64,000 nt of DNA from Bacillota bacterium (GCA_017459895.1 JAFUCA010000038.1:1-64000); one strand, 5' to 3'; shown: positions 25,242-35,651, numbered from the stretch's first letter. The notes: generated from the sequence alone by a model not told the origin. Numbers and translations: made by a program.

Positions 25242-28200
25242 ATGAGATTAGGTATTGATGTCGGATCAACAACAGTCAAGCTCGTATTCATGGATGAGGA
25301 TGGGAAGATCCTCTACAGCAAGTACGAGCGGCACATGTCCAATGTATTCGAGAAGGTGGAAGAGCTGATCGAGGAAGCGGAGCACACCTTCGGCGACACA
25401 CAGGTGAAGGCGGTCATCACCGGATCGGGCGGTCTTTCCCTGGCCAAACTGGTGGGCGTACCCTTCGAGCAGGAGGTCATCGCCTGCAGCCGGGCAGTGG
25501 AGGAGCTGATCCCCGAAACGGATACCGCCATTGAGCTGGGCGGAGAAGACGCGAAGATCACTTTTTACGGGCAGACCATCGAACAGCGAATGAACGGCAC
25601 CTGCGCCGGCGGTACCGGCGCCTTCATTGATCAGATGGCGGTGCTGCTGAACACGGACGCGGACGGTCTGAACGAAGCGGCGGCAAAGCACACGCTGATC
25701 TATCCCATCGCCGCCCGCTGCGGCGTATTCGCCAAAACGGATATCCAGCCTTTGATCAATGACGGAGCAAAGATCGAGGATCTGGCAGCATCCATCTTCC
25801 AGGCGGTGGTGGATCAGACGATATCCGGCCTGGCCTGCGGGCATCCCATCAAGGGCAAGGTAGCCTTCCTGGGTGGACCGCTGTCCTTCCTGCCGGAGCT
25901 GCGCAAACGGTTTATCGAGACGCTGAACATCGCGCCGGAGGACGTGATCTTCCCGGAAAACTCCAGGTTTTTCGTCGCCATCGGCGCGGCGCTGCTGGCG
26001 GAGAAATATGAGGAGACCAATCTGCCGCAGATCCTGAACCGGCTCAAGCGGGCGGATCAGAGCGGGCTGCGGGACACCGGCCTCATCGAGCCGCTGTTCC
26101 GGGATCAGGAGGATCTGGATGAATTCCGGGCCCGTCACGGACGGGCGAGGGTCCGCCGTAAGGAATTAAAGGATGCCCGAGGGAGACTGTTCCTGGGAAT
26201 CGACGCCGGATCCACCACCACCAAGTCCATCCTGATGGATGACGATAAAAATGTTCTGTATACCTTCTACAAAAACAACCGGGGCAAGCCCATCGCGCCG
26301 ATCATTGAGATGCTGAAGGATGTCTATGATCAGATGCCGGAAGGCACCTGGATCGCCGGCACCGCGGTGACCGGTTACGGCGAAAATCTGATCAAAGCGG
26401 CCTTCCACGCGGACATGGGAGAGATCGAGACCATGGCGCATTACAAGGCGGCGGAGGAATTCCTGCCGGGCGTCGACTTCATTCTGGACATCGGAGGACA
26501 GGACATGAAGTGCATGAAGATCAAGGACAACGCCCTTTATAACATCATGCTCAACGAAGCCTGTTCCTCCGGCTGCGGCTCCTTCATCGAAACCTACGCG
26601 AAATCCGTCAACATGGCTGTGCCGGACTTTGCGCACGAGGCGCTGCTGGCGGGGGCACCGGTAGATCTGGGAACCCGCTGCACGGTCTTTATGAACTCGA
26701 AGGTGAAGCAGGCCCAGAAGGAGGGGGCCACTATCGGGGACATCTCCGCGGGATTGTCCTATTCGGTCATCAAGAACGCGCTGTACAAGGTCATCAAGCT
26801 GAGAAATCCGGAGGATGCCGGCGAGAAGATCGTGGTGCAGGGCGGGACCTTCCTGAACGAGGCCGTACTGCGCAGCATCGAGAAGATCCTCGGAAGAGAT
26901 GTGGTCCGGCCGGACATCTCCGGTCTGATGGGGGCATTCGGATGCGCGCTGATCGCCCGTCAGCGCTATGGGGAGGACCATGTGTCCAGCCTTTTGAAGA
27001 GAGACGAGCTGGACAGCTTCGAGGTGGAGACTTCCACGACCCGCTGCCACCGGTGCGAGAACAACTGCCTGCTGACCATCAACAAATTCGGCGACGGCAC
27101 CCGGCTGATCACCGGCAATCGCTGCGAAAAGGGCGCGGGTAAGGAGGAAACGACGACGGATCTGCCGAATCTCTACCAGTATAAGCTGGCCCGGCTGTTT
27201 GAATACGAGAGCCTTCCGGAGGAGGAGGCACCCCGGGGCACCATCGCGATCCCCCGGGTGCTGAACATGTACGAGAATTACCCGTTCTGGCACACCTTCT
27301 TTACGGAGCTGGGCTTCCGTGTGGTTCTGTCTCCGATGTCAAAGAAGTCCATCTATGAGATGGGTATGGATACGATCTCTTCGGATACGGCCTGTTATCC
27401 GGCCAAGCTGGTGCACGGCCACATCAAGTCCCTGATCTCGGACGGACATAAGCGGATCTTCTATCCCAGCATCAACTACGAGCGGGTGGAGGATGAGAAC
27501 CAGCCGAACCACTACAACTGCCCGATCGTGGCGACCTACCCGGAGGTCATCGCCAACAATATGGACGAGATCATCGAGGAGGAAGGGGTCACCTTCCTGC
27601 ACCCGTTCCTGCCCTACGACGATGACAAGCGGCTGAAGAAGGAACTGAAGAAGGTTTTCAAGCCCATGGGCATCACGATCTCCGAGATCGGTTCTGCCAT
27701 CGAAGCCGCCAGGGCGGAGGATCTGCGGTTCCACGAGGATATGCAAAAGGCTGGAGAGGCGGCGTTGAAATACGCTGCGGATCACCACGTGAAGGCGATC
27801 GTCCTGGCGGGACGTCCCTATCATGTGGATCCGGAGATCAACCACGGCATGGATAAGCTGATCAATTCCTACGGGATGGTGGTGCTGACGGAGGATTCCG
27901 TCTGCCATCTGGCGAAGCTGGCCCGGCCGATCCGTGTGCTGGATCAGTGGGTCTATCATTCCCGGATGTATCGGGCGGCGGTATTCGCCGGCACCCGCGA
28001 CGATGTGGAGCTGATCCAGCTGAATTCCTTCGGCTGCGGTCTGGACGCGGTCACCACCGACCAGGTGGAGGAGATCTGCCACAACAACAACAAGCTGTAT
28101 ACGGTTCTGAAGATCGACGAGGGATCGAATCTGGGCGCGGCCCGGATCCGTGTGCGGTCCCTGCGGGCGGCCATGGAGGAACGGGAAAAGAACGGCATCG

Positions 28201-29495
28201 AGCCTCTGGCGTACAACGAGCCCTATGAGCGCCAGCTCTTCACCAAGGAAATGAAGGAAGAGTATACGGTTATGATGCCCCAGATGTCTCCGATCCATTT
28301 CCGCCTGCTGGAGAAGATGATGCGTTCCTGCGGCTACCGGGCCATCGAGCTGCCGCCGGTGACGACCAATGCGGTGGAGGAGGGACTGAAGTACGTCAAT
28401 AACGACGCCTGCTATCCCACCATCGTTACGCTGGGGCAGACCATCGCGGCCCTCAAGTCCGGGCAGTACAATCCGGATAAGACTGCGGTCTTCATGTCCC
28501 AGACCGGAGGGCAGTGCCGCGCGTCCAACTATATCTCGCTGCTGCGGAAGGCCCTGAAGGATCTCGGCATGTCCCAGATCCCGATCATTTCGGTCAATAT
28601 GGCGGGCCTGGAATCCAACCCGGGCTTCAAGCTGACGGATCCGAAGCTGATCAAGCGGGGCATGATGGCAGTGGTCTACGGCGACCTGTTCATGCGGGTG
28701 CTCTACGCTACCCGTCCCTACGAGGAAGAGTCGGGCTCGGCCAACAAGCTCTACGAGTTCTGGAACCGCCAGGCGGAGAAGAACGTCATGAACGGCAACA
28801 TGAATGACTTCAAGAAGAACATTCAGGGCATCGTGCACGATTTCGACCGGCTGCCGCTATTGGATATCAAGAAGCCCCGGGTGGGGGTGGTCGGGGAGAT
28901 CCTGGTCAAGTACCATCCGACGGCCAACAACGACATCGTCGGCGTCATCGAGGAAGAGGGCGGCGAGGCGGTCGTACTGGATCTGATGGACTTCCTCCTC
29001 TACGGTATGCAGAACAAGAAGTTCAATTACGAGCATCTGGCTGGCTCCTACAGCTCCATGATGGCCAATCAGGCGGCGATCAAATTCATCGAGCACTACC
29101 GCCAGCCCATGCGAAAGGCTCTGCGGGAATCCCGGCGGTTCCGGGAACCGGCCTACATTGAGCAGACGGCGGAGTCGGCATCCAAGGTCGTATCCCTGGG
29201 GAACCAGTGCGGGGAAGGATGGCTTCTCACCGGTGAGATGGTGGAGCTGATCGAGCAGGGTGTGGAGAACATCGCCTGTCTGCAGCCCTTCGCCTGCCTT
29301 CCGAACCACGTGACCGGCAAGGGCATGATGAAGGCCATGCGCAAGTTCAGCCCAAAGGCGAACATCGTGGCCATCGACTTCGACCCGGGCGCATCCCACG
29401 TCAACCAGCTGAACCGGATCAAGCTGATGATGACCACCGCGCATAAGAACCTGGCGGAACGTAACCCGCAGGTAGCGGAGCGCAGCGACAGCTGA
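25242..29495 (+). CDS. Giant acyl-CoA dehydratase activase-type protein: two BadF/BcrA ATPase domains, Cys-rich linker, DUF2229/HgdB-like C-terminus
   Basis: This 1417-residue protein starts with an ASKHA ATPase domain ([16 protein letters not shown], about 1-270), then a second one ([18 protein letters not shown], about 320-590). The iron-sulfur ligands of 2-hydroxyglutaryl-CoA dehydratase activators are visible ([14 protein letters not shown]). A Cys-rich linker follows ([21 protein letters not shown]), then DUF2229 and HgdB/C-like regions. The classical activator couples ATP hydrolysis to one-electron reduction of a dehydratase. Large fused relatives are widespread in anaerobes, but their targets are mostly unknown, and no dehydratase subunits are adjacent here. 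The ATG at 25242 follows GAGGGAAG. A 9-mer repeat lies at 25745-25755. Confidence 0.88.
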   Translation: MRLGIDVGSTTVKLVFMDEDGKILYSKYERHMSNVFEKVEELIEEAEHTFGDTQVKAVITGSGGLSLAKLVGVPFEQEVIACSRAVEELIPETDTAIELGGEDAKITFYGQTIEQRMNGTCAGGTGAFIDQMAVLLNTDADGLNEAAAKHTLIYPIAARCGVFAKTDIQPLINDGAKIEDLAASIFQAVVDQTISGLACGHPIKGKVAFLGGPLSFLPELRKRFIETLNIAPEDVIFPENSRFFVAIGAALLAEKYEETNLPQILNRLKRADQSGLRDTGLIEPLFRDQEDLDEFRARHGRARVRRKELKDARGRLFLGIDAGSTTTKSILMDDDKNVLYTFYKNNRGKPIAPIIEMLKDVYDQMPEGTWIAGTAVTGYGENLIKAAFHADMGEIETMAHYKAAEEFLPGVDFILDIGGQDMKCMKIKDNALYNIMLNEACSSGCGSFIETYAKSVNMAVPDFAHEALLAGAPVDLGTRCTVFMNSKVKQAQKEGATIGDISAGLSYSVIKNALYKVIKLRNPEDAGEKIVVQGGTFLNEAVLRSIEKILGRDVVRPDISGLMGAFGCALIARQRYGEDHVSSLLKRDELDSFEVETSTTRCHRCENNCLLTINKFGDGTRLITGNRCEKGAGKEETTTDLPNLYQYKLARLFEYESLPEEEAPRGTIAIPRVLNMYENYPFWHTFFTELGFRVVLSPMSKKSIYEMGMDTISSDTACYPAKLVHGHIKSLISDGHKRIFYPSINYERVEDENQPNHYNCPIVATYPEVIANNMDEIIEEEGVTFLHPFLPYDDDKRLKKELKKVFKPMGITISEIGSAIEAARAEDLRFHEDMQKAGEAALKYAADHHVKAIVLAGRPYHVDPEINHGMDKLINSYGMVVLTEDSVCHLAKLARPIRVLDQWVYHSRMYRAAVFAGTRDDVELIQLNSFGCGLDAVTTDQVEEICHNNNKLYTVLKIDEGSNLGAARIRVRSLRAAMEEREKNGIEPLAYNEPYERQLFTKEMKEEYTVMMPQMSPIHFRLLEKMMRSCGYRAIELPPVTTNAVEEGLKYVNNDACYPTIVTLGQTIAALKSGQYNPDKTAVFMSQTGGQCRASNYISLLRKALKDLGMSQIPIISVNMAGLESNPGFKLTDPKLIKRGMMAVVYGDLFMRVLYATRPYEEESGSANKLYEFWNRQAEKNVMNGNMNDFKKNIQGIVHDFDRLPLLDIKKPRVGVVGEILVKYHPTANNDIVGVIEEEGGEAVVLDLMDFLLYGMQNKKFNYEHLAGSYSSMMANQAAIKFIEHYRQPMRKALRESRRFREPAYIEQTAESASKVVSLGNQCGEGWLLTGEMVELIEQGVENIACLQPFACLPNHVTGKGMMKAMRKFSPKANIVAIDFDPGASHVNQLNRIKLMMTTAHKNLAERNPQVAERSDS

Positions 29496-29558
29496 GCCGC
29501 TCCCTGTAACGAAACCTGCGGGTACAGTGTATAACAGCAGTAAAGGAGGTAATTCATC

Positions 29559-30173
29559 ATGAAGAAGAAATTAGCTTATCTGCTGATTCTCGCAGTAGCG
29601 GTATCGTTCATCCCCACCAGTGTGTTCGCACAGGCCACGAAGGTCAAATCCACCACATATGGCGTCATCAAGAGTGGGAAAACCGTCTACTGCGCAGCTG
29701 ATACCGGTATTTACAAAGTAAAGCTGAAGAAGAACGGCAAGCCGAAGTCAAAGAAAAAACTCGTGAAGATGAGCAAGAAGTATGGCTATCAGGACATGAT
29801 TAAAAAAGGCAAATACATATACTTCCTCAAGAGTGCTGCTGAAGAAAAAACTGTGATCTGCAGAATCAAGACTTCCGGAGGCAAGGTAAAAACCCTGGCG
29901 AAGATGGATGGTTTGGGAGAGTACGCCATCAAGGGCAGCAAAATCTATTATATAGATGAATATGAGACCGATTCGGACGACGTATTAACCAAGATCTGCT
30001 GCAAGGTCATGAATCTGGACGGATCCTCAAAAAAGGATACGGACATATTGCCGGTTCAAAAATACAAGAAGAGCAATAAGAAGGGCTATAAACTCGATTA
30101 CACAGCCAGCGGCAATAAAATCATAGACCTCCTGAGGACGCCAAAAGGAAAAATTACGCTTGGCTCGTACTGA
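29559..30173 (+). CDS. Small secreted protein with DUF5050-like beta-propeller fragments
   Basis: This 204-residue protein has a clear signal peptide (MKKKLAYLLILAVAVSF to VFAQA). A very Lys-rich body follows, with repeats of the form GKTVYCAADTGIYKVKL and GKYIYFLKSA, as in the short beta-strand repeats of DUF5050-type secreted proteins. It is short for a full propeller, so it may be a fragment or a small binding protein. AAGGAGG precedes the ATG. Base composition is more AT-rich than its neighbours. The function is unknown. Confidence 0.65.
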   Translation: MKKKLAYLLILAVAVSFIPTSVFAQATKVKSTTYGVIKSGKTVYCAADTGIYKVKLKKNGKPKSKKKLVKMSKKYGYQDMIKKGKYIYFLKSAAEEKTVICRIKTSGGKVKTLAKMDGLGEYAIKGSKIYYIDEYETDSDDVLTKICCKVMNLDGSSKKDTDILPVQKYKKSNKKGYKLDYTASGNKIIDLLRTPKGKITLGSY

Positions 30174-30626
30174 GAATGGGCACATCCATTATTGTACATA
30201 AACCGGATCTCGGAGCTGTTATTTACAAAATCCGATGGTAATATTGAACGTAAGTCCGGTTTCAAAGCATTATTTACAATGACATTCTCGGGGCAGTCAA
30301 TAAAATGAGCTCTTCAGAGCGTTTTAACAGGGTTTTTGACTGTGCAGACCGCGGTGATCCAGGGATATGGGTCCGGATCATTGTAAATAATGAAGTGAAA
30401 ATCAAGTTCTGTACAATCTGGCAATGAATTTTTGTAAAAATCGACTTGAATCTGCCGGAAGGTACAATAATACCAGATATTGGAACCGCCAAGACCAGCC
30501 TTTGCAGCCCGGGAGAAGCGAAACCTCCGAGCATTTTTGGCGAAAACGATTTCTCTGTTGTTTTTAAGCAAAGGCTGGTATATAATTGTATTGTAATTTT
30601 CTGAAAACCTGTGAGGAGGTTGCAAT
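30174..30626. other. Gene-free AT-rich stretch with two separate long-range inverted repeats
   Basis: I see no gene here. A 15-base sequence at 30268-30282 (CATTATTTACAATGA) recurs exactly in inverted orientation at 30378-30392. The related TTATTTACAA also occurs near 30220. Farther on, ACCAGCCTTTGC (30494-30505) and GCAAAGGCTGGT (30568-30579) form an exact 12-base inverted pair of the window-wide repeat motif. TATAAT at 30581-30586 may be a -10 element for the next gene, without a clear -35. Confidence 0.6.
30494..30579. repeat. Inverted pair of the window-wide GCAAAGGCTGG motif
   Basis: Two full copies face each other, exact over 12 bases, with 62 bases between them in intergenic DNA. Inverted pairs of uptake sequences are common between genes in Neisseria and Haemophilus, where they often double as terminators. 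Here the spacing is wide and no U tract follows the second copy. Confidence 0.7.
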
Positions 30627-31522
30627 ATGAAGAAGAAGATTTTATCAATGGTGCTCAGTGCAGCCGTGCTCGTCACCATGTGCTTTGGCACGACCACTGC
30701 GGTATTTGCTGGGGAGAAAGAAGCACCTCAGTTTACCAAAACCGGCGAATCAATCATCACTGAATCAGCAGCAACAACGGAATCCGTTGAAATCAACGGC
30801 GGCGTTCTGGAACTTCAGAATGCGACCGACGCCAGCAAAGTCCTGGCGGATGCAGCCATTCCGGTCATTCCGTTAAATGGGATGCTTGATGAAATCCCTA
30901 AAGCTACCAATCAGGTAAAAATCAACATTCCGTCGCCGGGATACCTGAGAATCACTTTTGTCGGCTACAGCGAGTATTCCAGCGGGACCTCCTATTACGG
31001 CGCTGATGTGAGAACGACGGGCTACAGCCGGGATCTTTACTTTAATAAGGACAACGAACGATGGATCGCCGTAAAAAAGGGAACCTACACTTTCACCGTT
31101 AATCCAATCGGAGACAAATACGCGGTATTCAATAAATTCTTCAGTGTCAAAGAAGCCAAGTACGGAAAGAAACAGAAAAAGGCCAAGACCATCAAACGGA
31201 AAAGTATCAGAATGGATTGATGTTCACCGGAGCTCAGAAAACCCACTGGTACAAAATCAAAAATACAAAAAAGAAAAAAGTATCGCTGATCATTGAAACC
31301 AGCCTGTCGGATACCGGTAAGGGCGGCGGAATCAAGCTGTCCTTCTACAAGGGAAAGAAACGCTTCGGCACCCAGTACATCTTCTACGACAACAATAACG
31401 TTCATAAGAACTCCTACTATGCAGCGAATGCTGCCGGGAAGAAACTTAAGAAGGGAACCTATTACATCAAAGTCGAACCCTACAACAAAGCGACCGGTTA
31501 TTTCAAACTTAAATGGAAATAA
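30627..31522 (+). pseudogene. Secreted protein gene split by a frameshift at about 31200
   Basis: The first frame (30627-31220, 197 residues) starts with a good SD (GAGGAGG) and a signal peptide (to AVFAGE), then beta-rich sequence, and stops at TGA 31218-31220. The second (31217-31522) continues the same kind of protein in another frame: MFTGAQKTHWYKIKNTKKKK to GTYYIKVEPYNKATGYFKLKWK. Adding one A to the AAAA run at 31200-31203 would join them smoothly as KTIKRKKYQNGLMFTGAQ, about 297 residues, typical of a pre-peptidase-like beta-sandwich secreted protein. It is either a recent inactivation or a homopolymer sequencing error; the sequence alone cannot separate these. Confidence 0.75.
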
Positions 31523-31555
31523 ACAGCCGGCGGCACAACAGATTTGATATTTCCG

Positions 31556-31597
31556 CACCCATGGAGTTGAAATATACGCTCCATGGGTGTATACTTT
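31556..31597 (+). terminator. Perfect 11-bp hairpin, terminator-like, overlapping the yebC promoter
   Basis: CACCCATGGAG (31556-31566) pairs with CTCCATGGGTG (31579-31589), followed by TATACTTTT. It probably ends the upstream secreted-protein transcript. The T tract is interrupted, so termination may be partial. Confidence 0.6.
31567..31595 (+). promoter_or_regulatory. Candidate promoter of yebC embedded in the hairpin
   Basis: TTGAAA at 31567-31572 (in the hairpin loop) and TATACT at 31590-31595 have 17-base spacing, and the spacer contains the 3' arm of the hairpin. The yebC start is 37 bases after the -10. Confidence 0.55.
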
Positions 31598-31631
31598 TAT
31601 CCAGAAATACTAAACAGAGGGAGGTGTCTTC

Positions 31632-32363
31632 ATGGGAAGACATGGTACAATTGCAGGAAGAAAGGCAGCACAGGACTCGAAGCGTGCTGCAATGTTCACG
31701 AAATACGGCAGACAGATCATCGTAGCTGCCAAGGCCGGAGGAGACCCGGACTATAACGCGACCCTGAGAGTTGCCATCGAGAAGGCCAAGGCCATCGGTA
31801 TGCCGAACGACAACATCAAGAGAGCCATCAAGAAGGGCACCGGAGAACTGGGCGGCGAGAGCTACGAAGAGCTGATGTTTGAAGGATACGGCGTGGGCGG
31901 CGTTGCTGTCATCGTCGAGGCGCTGACCGACAATAAGAACCGGACCACGGCGGCTGTCAGATCCACCTTTGATAAGCACGGCGGCAACTTGGGATCCCAG
32001 GGATGCGTTTCCTATATGTTCTCCCGCAAGGGCGTGTTCCTCATTGAGAAGACCGATGAGATCGACGAAGATGAGCTGATGGAAGCCGCACTGGAAGCCG
32101 GCGCAGACGACATGGTCACAAACGAGGACAGCTTTGAGATCTATACCGAGCCCGGCGCATTCAACGATGTCCACGGCGCTCTGACCGATGCCGGCTATGA
32201 GTTCGTCGAGGCAGAAGTGGAGTTCGTTCCGTCCATGGAAGCAGCTCCGAAGACCCCGGGGGATCTGAAAGCCCTGAAGAAGATGATCGATATCCTCGAA
32301 GACAACGACGATATTCAGAAGGTACATCACAACTGCAGTGTCGATCTGGAGGAGATCGAATAA
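31632..32363 (+). CDS. yebC: YebC/PmpR-family DNA-binding or translation-associated protein
   Basis: This 243-residue protein has the family start MGRHGTIAGRKAAQDSKRA and the long conserved segment GGDPDYNATLRVAIEKAKAIGMPNDNIKRAIKKG. YebC proteins are annotated as transcriptional regulators, and recent work on the family links them to translation of proline-rich stretches. GGGAGG precedes the ATG at 31632. It is monocistronic by appearance, with a promoter in the preceding hairpin. Confidence 0.95.
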   Translation: MGRHGTIAGRKAAQDSKRAAMFTKYGRQIIVAAKAGGDPDYNATLRVAIEKAKAIGMPNDNIKRAIKKGTGELGGESYEELMFEGYGVGGVAVIVEALTDNKNRTTAAVRSTFDKHGGNLGSQGCVSYMFSRKGVFLIEKTDEIDEDELMEAALEAGADDMVTNEDSFEIYTEPGAFNDVHGALTDAGYEFVEAEVEFVPSMEAAPKTPGDLKALKKMIDILEDNDDIQKVHHNCSVDLEEIE

Positions 32364-32436
32364 CCGATATCCGAGCAGAAGGAACAGACAACAGCACATC
32401 AGATACTAAGGACTGAGGTGTTCGAAGAGGGAACAG

Positions 32437-32587
32437 TATAATTCAACCTACATTACATTCCAGGGATGCCGGGTCTTTCGGGACAATGTCAGGCCGCTTC
32501 ACGCGGAAGACAGCGGAACGGAGCAGGCGACCCACCTATCAATCGATAGGGCGTGAATTATCACCCGAAACGGCACTTCGGTTTTTT
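32437..32587 (+). ncRNA. Candidate structured RNA or attenuated leader before the HipA-like gene
   Basis: TATAAT at 32437-32442 could start a roughly 140-base RNA. It contains GGGTC (32471-32475) that can pair with GACCC (32529-32533), a CCGC/GCGG hairpin near 32493-32505 and a CCTATC/GATAGG hairpin at 32535-32550. A terminator-like stem CCGAA (32565-32569)/TTCGG (32577-32581) is followed by six T. TTTCGGG at 32476-32482 can pair instead with CCCGAAA at 32564-32570, which would break the terminator. That is the logic of an attenuator or riboswitch. It matches no RNA family I recognise (not T-box, SRP or a common riboswitch). Confidence 0.45.
32565..32587 (+). terminator. Short terminator-like hairpin before the HipA-like gene
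   Basis: CCGAA (32565-32569) and TTCGG (32577-32581) form a 5-bp stem with a seven-base loop, followed directly by TTTTTT. It lies 27 bases before the next start codon, so it would control that gene if it works. Confidence 0.55.
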
Positions 32588-32613
32588 CTATTCAAAAGAA
32601 GCCGGAGAAACCG

Positions 32614-33630
32614 ATGGACTACGATATCATGTGCGGGGACAAGAAGATCGCGGAATACGCGCAGGACAGGCTGCATCCGGTGGATGACCGCCTGCTTCCC
32701 ATGTTTCTTCGAAGTCACAGCTTCATCCGCTGGGTTGAGCAGCGGGCCATCGACGGTGACCGAACGAACGCCAGAATGCTCAAGAAAGCACATGGAATGA
32801 ACCGGACGTCGCCGGACTTTGAGACGGCCATGAAGTATCATGCGGCGACCATTACCGATAACTTCTGGGTGAAGGAAGCATCCGAATCCATTACCTGGGA
32901 CGAGGTTCGCTTTACCGATGATATCTATTTCCGGATGGCCATTTCCAGCGATGACAGCGCTTTTGCGAGGAAGCCGTCCAGAACGCCGGAGCTGACCAAC
33001 ATCGGTTCCCGGGAAAAGGGATGGCGGCTGATCGACGGCCGCTGGTGGCTGTATAAAAAAGACGAATTCCCGGAGCATGAACTGGTGGCTTATCAGATCG
33101 GACGGCTCATGGGATTTGATATGGCAGTCTATGAACTGCAGGACGGCCTGATCCGCACGCAGGATTTCACCGGAGGCAGGATGAATCTGCAGCATATGGA
33201 CGCCCTCACGGAGAGCGAGGATTACGCCGAAAACTATCGTCTGATCCGGCAGCTCTCTCCGGAGGATGGGAAGCGTTATCTCGATATCATCTGCCTGGAT
33301 ACCATCATCAATAATCCGGACAGGCACACGAAAAACTACGGATTTCTCACATCGCAGACCGACGGGAGCATTCTCCGGTTTGCACCGAACTACGATAATG
33401 ATATGGCTCTTTATGGGGTCAACCAGCCCTGGTTTGAGTTCACAGTGAGTAATCAGATGATGGAGGAATTCATCGTTTTCTGCGAGAAGGAGTCCGTACG
33501 CTACACCGTGCCGCAGCTGCAGCCGGAAGCCGTCCGGGAGATCTGCAGCTGCCTGATGAACGGAGATGAAATCGCAGAATACATCATCAACCGGAGAAAC
33601 GCGCTGGCAGGCAGCATCGCGCCGGAATAA
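32614..33630 (+). CDS. HipA-like kinase-domain protein without a HipB partner
   Basis: This 338-residue protein has the C-terminal kinase signature of HipA-type proteins: the catalytic loop [13 protein letters not shown] (Asp, His and Asn in the expected order) and the metal-binding segment [11 protein letters not shown]. Upstream, [16 protein letters not shown] resembles the nucleotide-binding lysine region. HipA kinases phosphorylate proteins, such as glutamyl-tRNA synthetase, and many are toxins. No HipB-like repressor gene lies beside it, so it may be an orphan or domesticated kinase. The SD is GGAG; a terminator-bearing leader lies just upstream. Confidence 0.8.
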   Translation: MDYDIMCGDKKIAEYAQDRLHPVDDRLLPMFLRSHSFIRWVEQRAIDGDRTNARMLKKAHGMNRTSPDFETAMKYHAATITDNFWVKEASESITWDEVRFTDDIYFRMAISSDDSAFARKPSRTPELTNIGSREKGWRLIDGRWWLYKKDEFPEHELVAYQIGRLMGFDMAVYELQDGLIRTQDFTGGRMNLQHMDALTESEDYAENYRLIRQLSPEDGKRYLDIICLDTIINNPDRHTKNYGFLTSQTDGSILRFAPNYDNDMALYGVNQPWFEFTVSNQMMEEFIVFCEKESVRYTVPQLQPEAVREICSCLMNGDEIAEYIINRRNALAGSIAPE

Positions 33631-33665
33631 ACGACAGACATTATAAGGAGGAACATACACAGAAA

Positions 33666-35651
33666 ATGGCAAAAAAACAATTCAAAGCGGAGTCGAAGCG
33701 GCTCCTGGACCTGATGATCAATTCCATCTATACCCATAAGGAGATCTTCCTGCGGGAGCTGATCTCCAACGCCAGCGACGCCATCGACAAGCTCTACTAC
33801 AAGAGCCTGACCGACGGGCTGTCCGGCATGAACCGGGAGGATTTCACCATCCGCATCGATGCGAACAAGGATGCCCGGACGCTGGTCATTTCCGATAACG
33901 GCATCGGCATGACAAAAGAAGAATTAGAGAAGAACCTGGGCACCATCGCCCGCAGCGGCAGCCTGGACTTCAAGACCGCCATGGGAAGCGAAGGGTCTGA
34001 AGACGGGAATAGCCAGCCTTTGCAGGAGGGTGAGACCATCGACATCATCGGCCAGTTCGGCGTGGGATTCTATTCCGCCTTCATGGTCAGCGAACAGGTG
34101 ACGGTCATCTCGAAGGCCTTCGGGACAGATGAGGCATGGCAGTGGGAGTCCAAGGGCGCCGACGGCTACACTATCAAAGAGGCCGAGAAGGCGGAGCACG
34201 GAACGGAGATCACGCTGGTCATCAAGGCCGATACGGAGGACGAACGGTACACCGAATTTCTCGAGGAGTACCGGATCCGCGGCCTGATCCGCAAGTATTC
34301 CGATTACATCCGCTACCCGATCCGCATGATGGTCACCAAATCCCGGATCAAGGAAGGATCCGAGCCAAAAGAAGGGGAGGCTCCCGAATACGAATCCTAT
34401 CAGGAGCTGGAGACCCTCAACAGCATGGTGCCGCTTTGGAAGAAGCAGAAGAGCAGCCTGACCGACGAGGATTACAACAACTTCTACCGGGAAAAATGGT
34501 TCGACATGACGGAGCCGGTCAAGGTCATTCACACCAACGTGGAAGGTATGCTCAGCTACACCGCGCTGCTGTTCATTCCGGGCCAGGCGCCTTTTGATTA
34601 CTATTCGAAGGACTTCGAGAAGGGGCTGCAGCTCTATTCGTCGGGCGTCATGATCATGGACAAGTGCCCGGATCTGCTGCCGGATTACTTCAGCTTCGTC
34701 CGGGGCCTGGTGGACTCCCAGGATCTGTCGCTGAACATCTCCCGGGAGATGCTGCAGCACGACCGTCAGCTCAAGGCCATCGCCCAAAGGCTGGAGAAAA
34801 AGATCAAATCCGAGCTTTTGGATCTGCTGAAGAAGGATCGGGAAAAGTACGCCGCCTTCTTTAAGAACTTCGGCCTGCAGCTGAAGTACGGGGTCTACGA
34901 AGGCTACGGAATGAACAAGGACAAGCTCCAGGACCTGCTGGTGTACTATTCCAGCTTCGAGCCGGAGACGGCAAAGGCTGGAGATGCGGAGGAGGCGAAG
35001 GCTCCTCTTCCGGTCACCCTGGCGGAATACGTCAGCCGGATGAAGCCGGAGCAGAAATACATCTACTACGCCGCCGGGGAGTCCATCGAGAAGATCGACA
35101 GGATGCCTCAGACCGAGGTCCTGAAGGACAAGGGCTATGAGATCCTGTACATGACCGACGATGTGGACGAGTTTGCCATCCAGATGCTCCGGGAGTTTGA
35201 CGGCAAGGAATTCAAATCCGTCTCCGCCGACGATCTGGAGATCGAGGAGACCGAAGAGGAGAAGGAAGCGGCGAAGAAGCAGGAGGAAGAGTCCAAGGAC
35301 CTTCTGGAATACATGAAGGAGTGCCTTGCGGACAAGGTCTCCGATGTGAAGCTGACCCAGCGGCTGAAGTCCCATCCGGTCTGCCTGACCGCCAAGGGCG
35401 GCCTTTCCATCGAGATGGAAAAGGTCCTCAACGCCATGCCGATGGACGAGAAGGTCAAGGCGGAGCGGGTGCTGGAGATCAACTCGAACCACCGGATCGT
35501 GGATACGCTGAACCGGCTCTACGCTTCGGATAAGGAGAAGGTCAAGACCTACGCGTCGCTGCTGTACGATCAGGCTCTGCTGATCGAAGGACTGACCCCG
35601 GAGGATCCGGTGGCCTTCGCTTCGGCGGTCTGTGATCTGATGACAGAATAA
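33666..35651 (+). CDS. htpG: Molecular chaperone HtpG (Hsp90 family)
   Basis: HtpG is an ATP-driven chaperone. The 661-residue protein has the GHKL ATPase motifs [28 protein letters not shown] and [13 protein letters not shown], then middle-domain sequence [18 protein letters not shown] with the catalytic Arg loop in [17 protein letters not shown], and a C-terminal dimerisation domain. GGAGG lies 14 bases before the ATG, a longer spacing than usual. Three 9-mer repeat copies are inside (34013-34023 -, 34784-34794 +, 34971-34981 +), the last in a low-complexity [11 protein letters not shown] linker. Confidence 0.96.
   Translation: MAKKQFKAESKRLLDLMINSIYTHKEIFLRELISNASDAIDKLYYKSLTDGLSGMNREDFTIRIDANKDARTLVISDNGIGMTKEELEKNLGTIARSGSLDFKTAMGSEGSEDGNSQPLQEGETIDIIGQFGVGFYSAFMVSEQVTVISKAFGTDEAWQWESKGADGYTIKEAEKAEHGTEITLVIKADTEDERYTEFLEEYRIRGLIRKYSDYIRYPIRMMVTKSRIKEGSEPKEGEAPEYESYQELETLNSMVPLWKKQKSSLTDEDYNNFYREKWFDMTEPVKVIHTNVEGMLSYTALLFIPGQAPFDYYSKDFEKGLQLYSSGVMIMDKCPDLLPDYFSFVRGLVDSQDLSLNISREMLQHDRQLKAIAQRLEKKIKSELLDLLKKDREKYAAFFKNFGLQLKYGVYEGYGMNKDKLQDLLVYYSSFEPETAKAGDAEEAKAPLPVTLAEYVSRMKPEQKYIYYAAGESIEKIDRMPQTEVLKDKGYEILYMTDDVDEFAIQMLREFDGKEFKSVSADDLEIEETEEEKEAAKKQEEESKDLLEYMKECLADKVSDVKLTQRLKSHPVCLTAKGGLSIEMEKVLNAMPMDEKVKAERVLEINSNHRIVDTLNRLYASDKEKVKTYASLLYDQALLIEGLTPEDPVAFASAVCDLMTE

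Noticed and set aside
31194-31222. Programmed -1 ribosomal frameshift joining the two secreted-protein frames
   Set aside because: In the zero frame the codons read CGG AAA AGT, which is not a standard X-XXY-YYZ slippery heptamer. No strong downstream structure is obvious.
32449-32587. SRP RNA or 6S RNA
   Set aside because: The SRP GGAAG-tetraloop core is not present in the right context, and I cannot identify 6S-specific features. It is kept only as an unclassified structured RNA candidate.
32486-32800. 104-codon frame before the HipA-like gene, considered as a possible antitoxin
   Set aside because: It is Arg/Ser/Thr-rich nonsense overlapping the leader RNA and the start of the kinase gene in another frame, with no SD and no helix-turn-helix.
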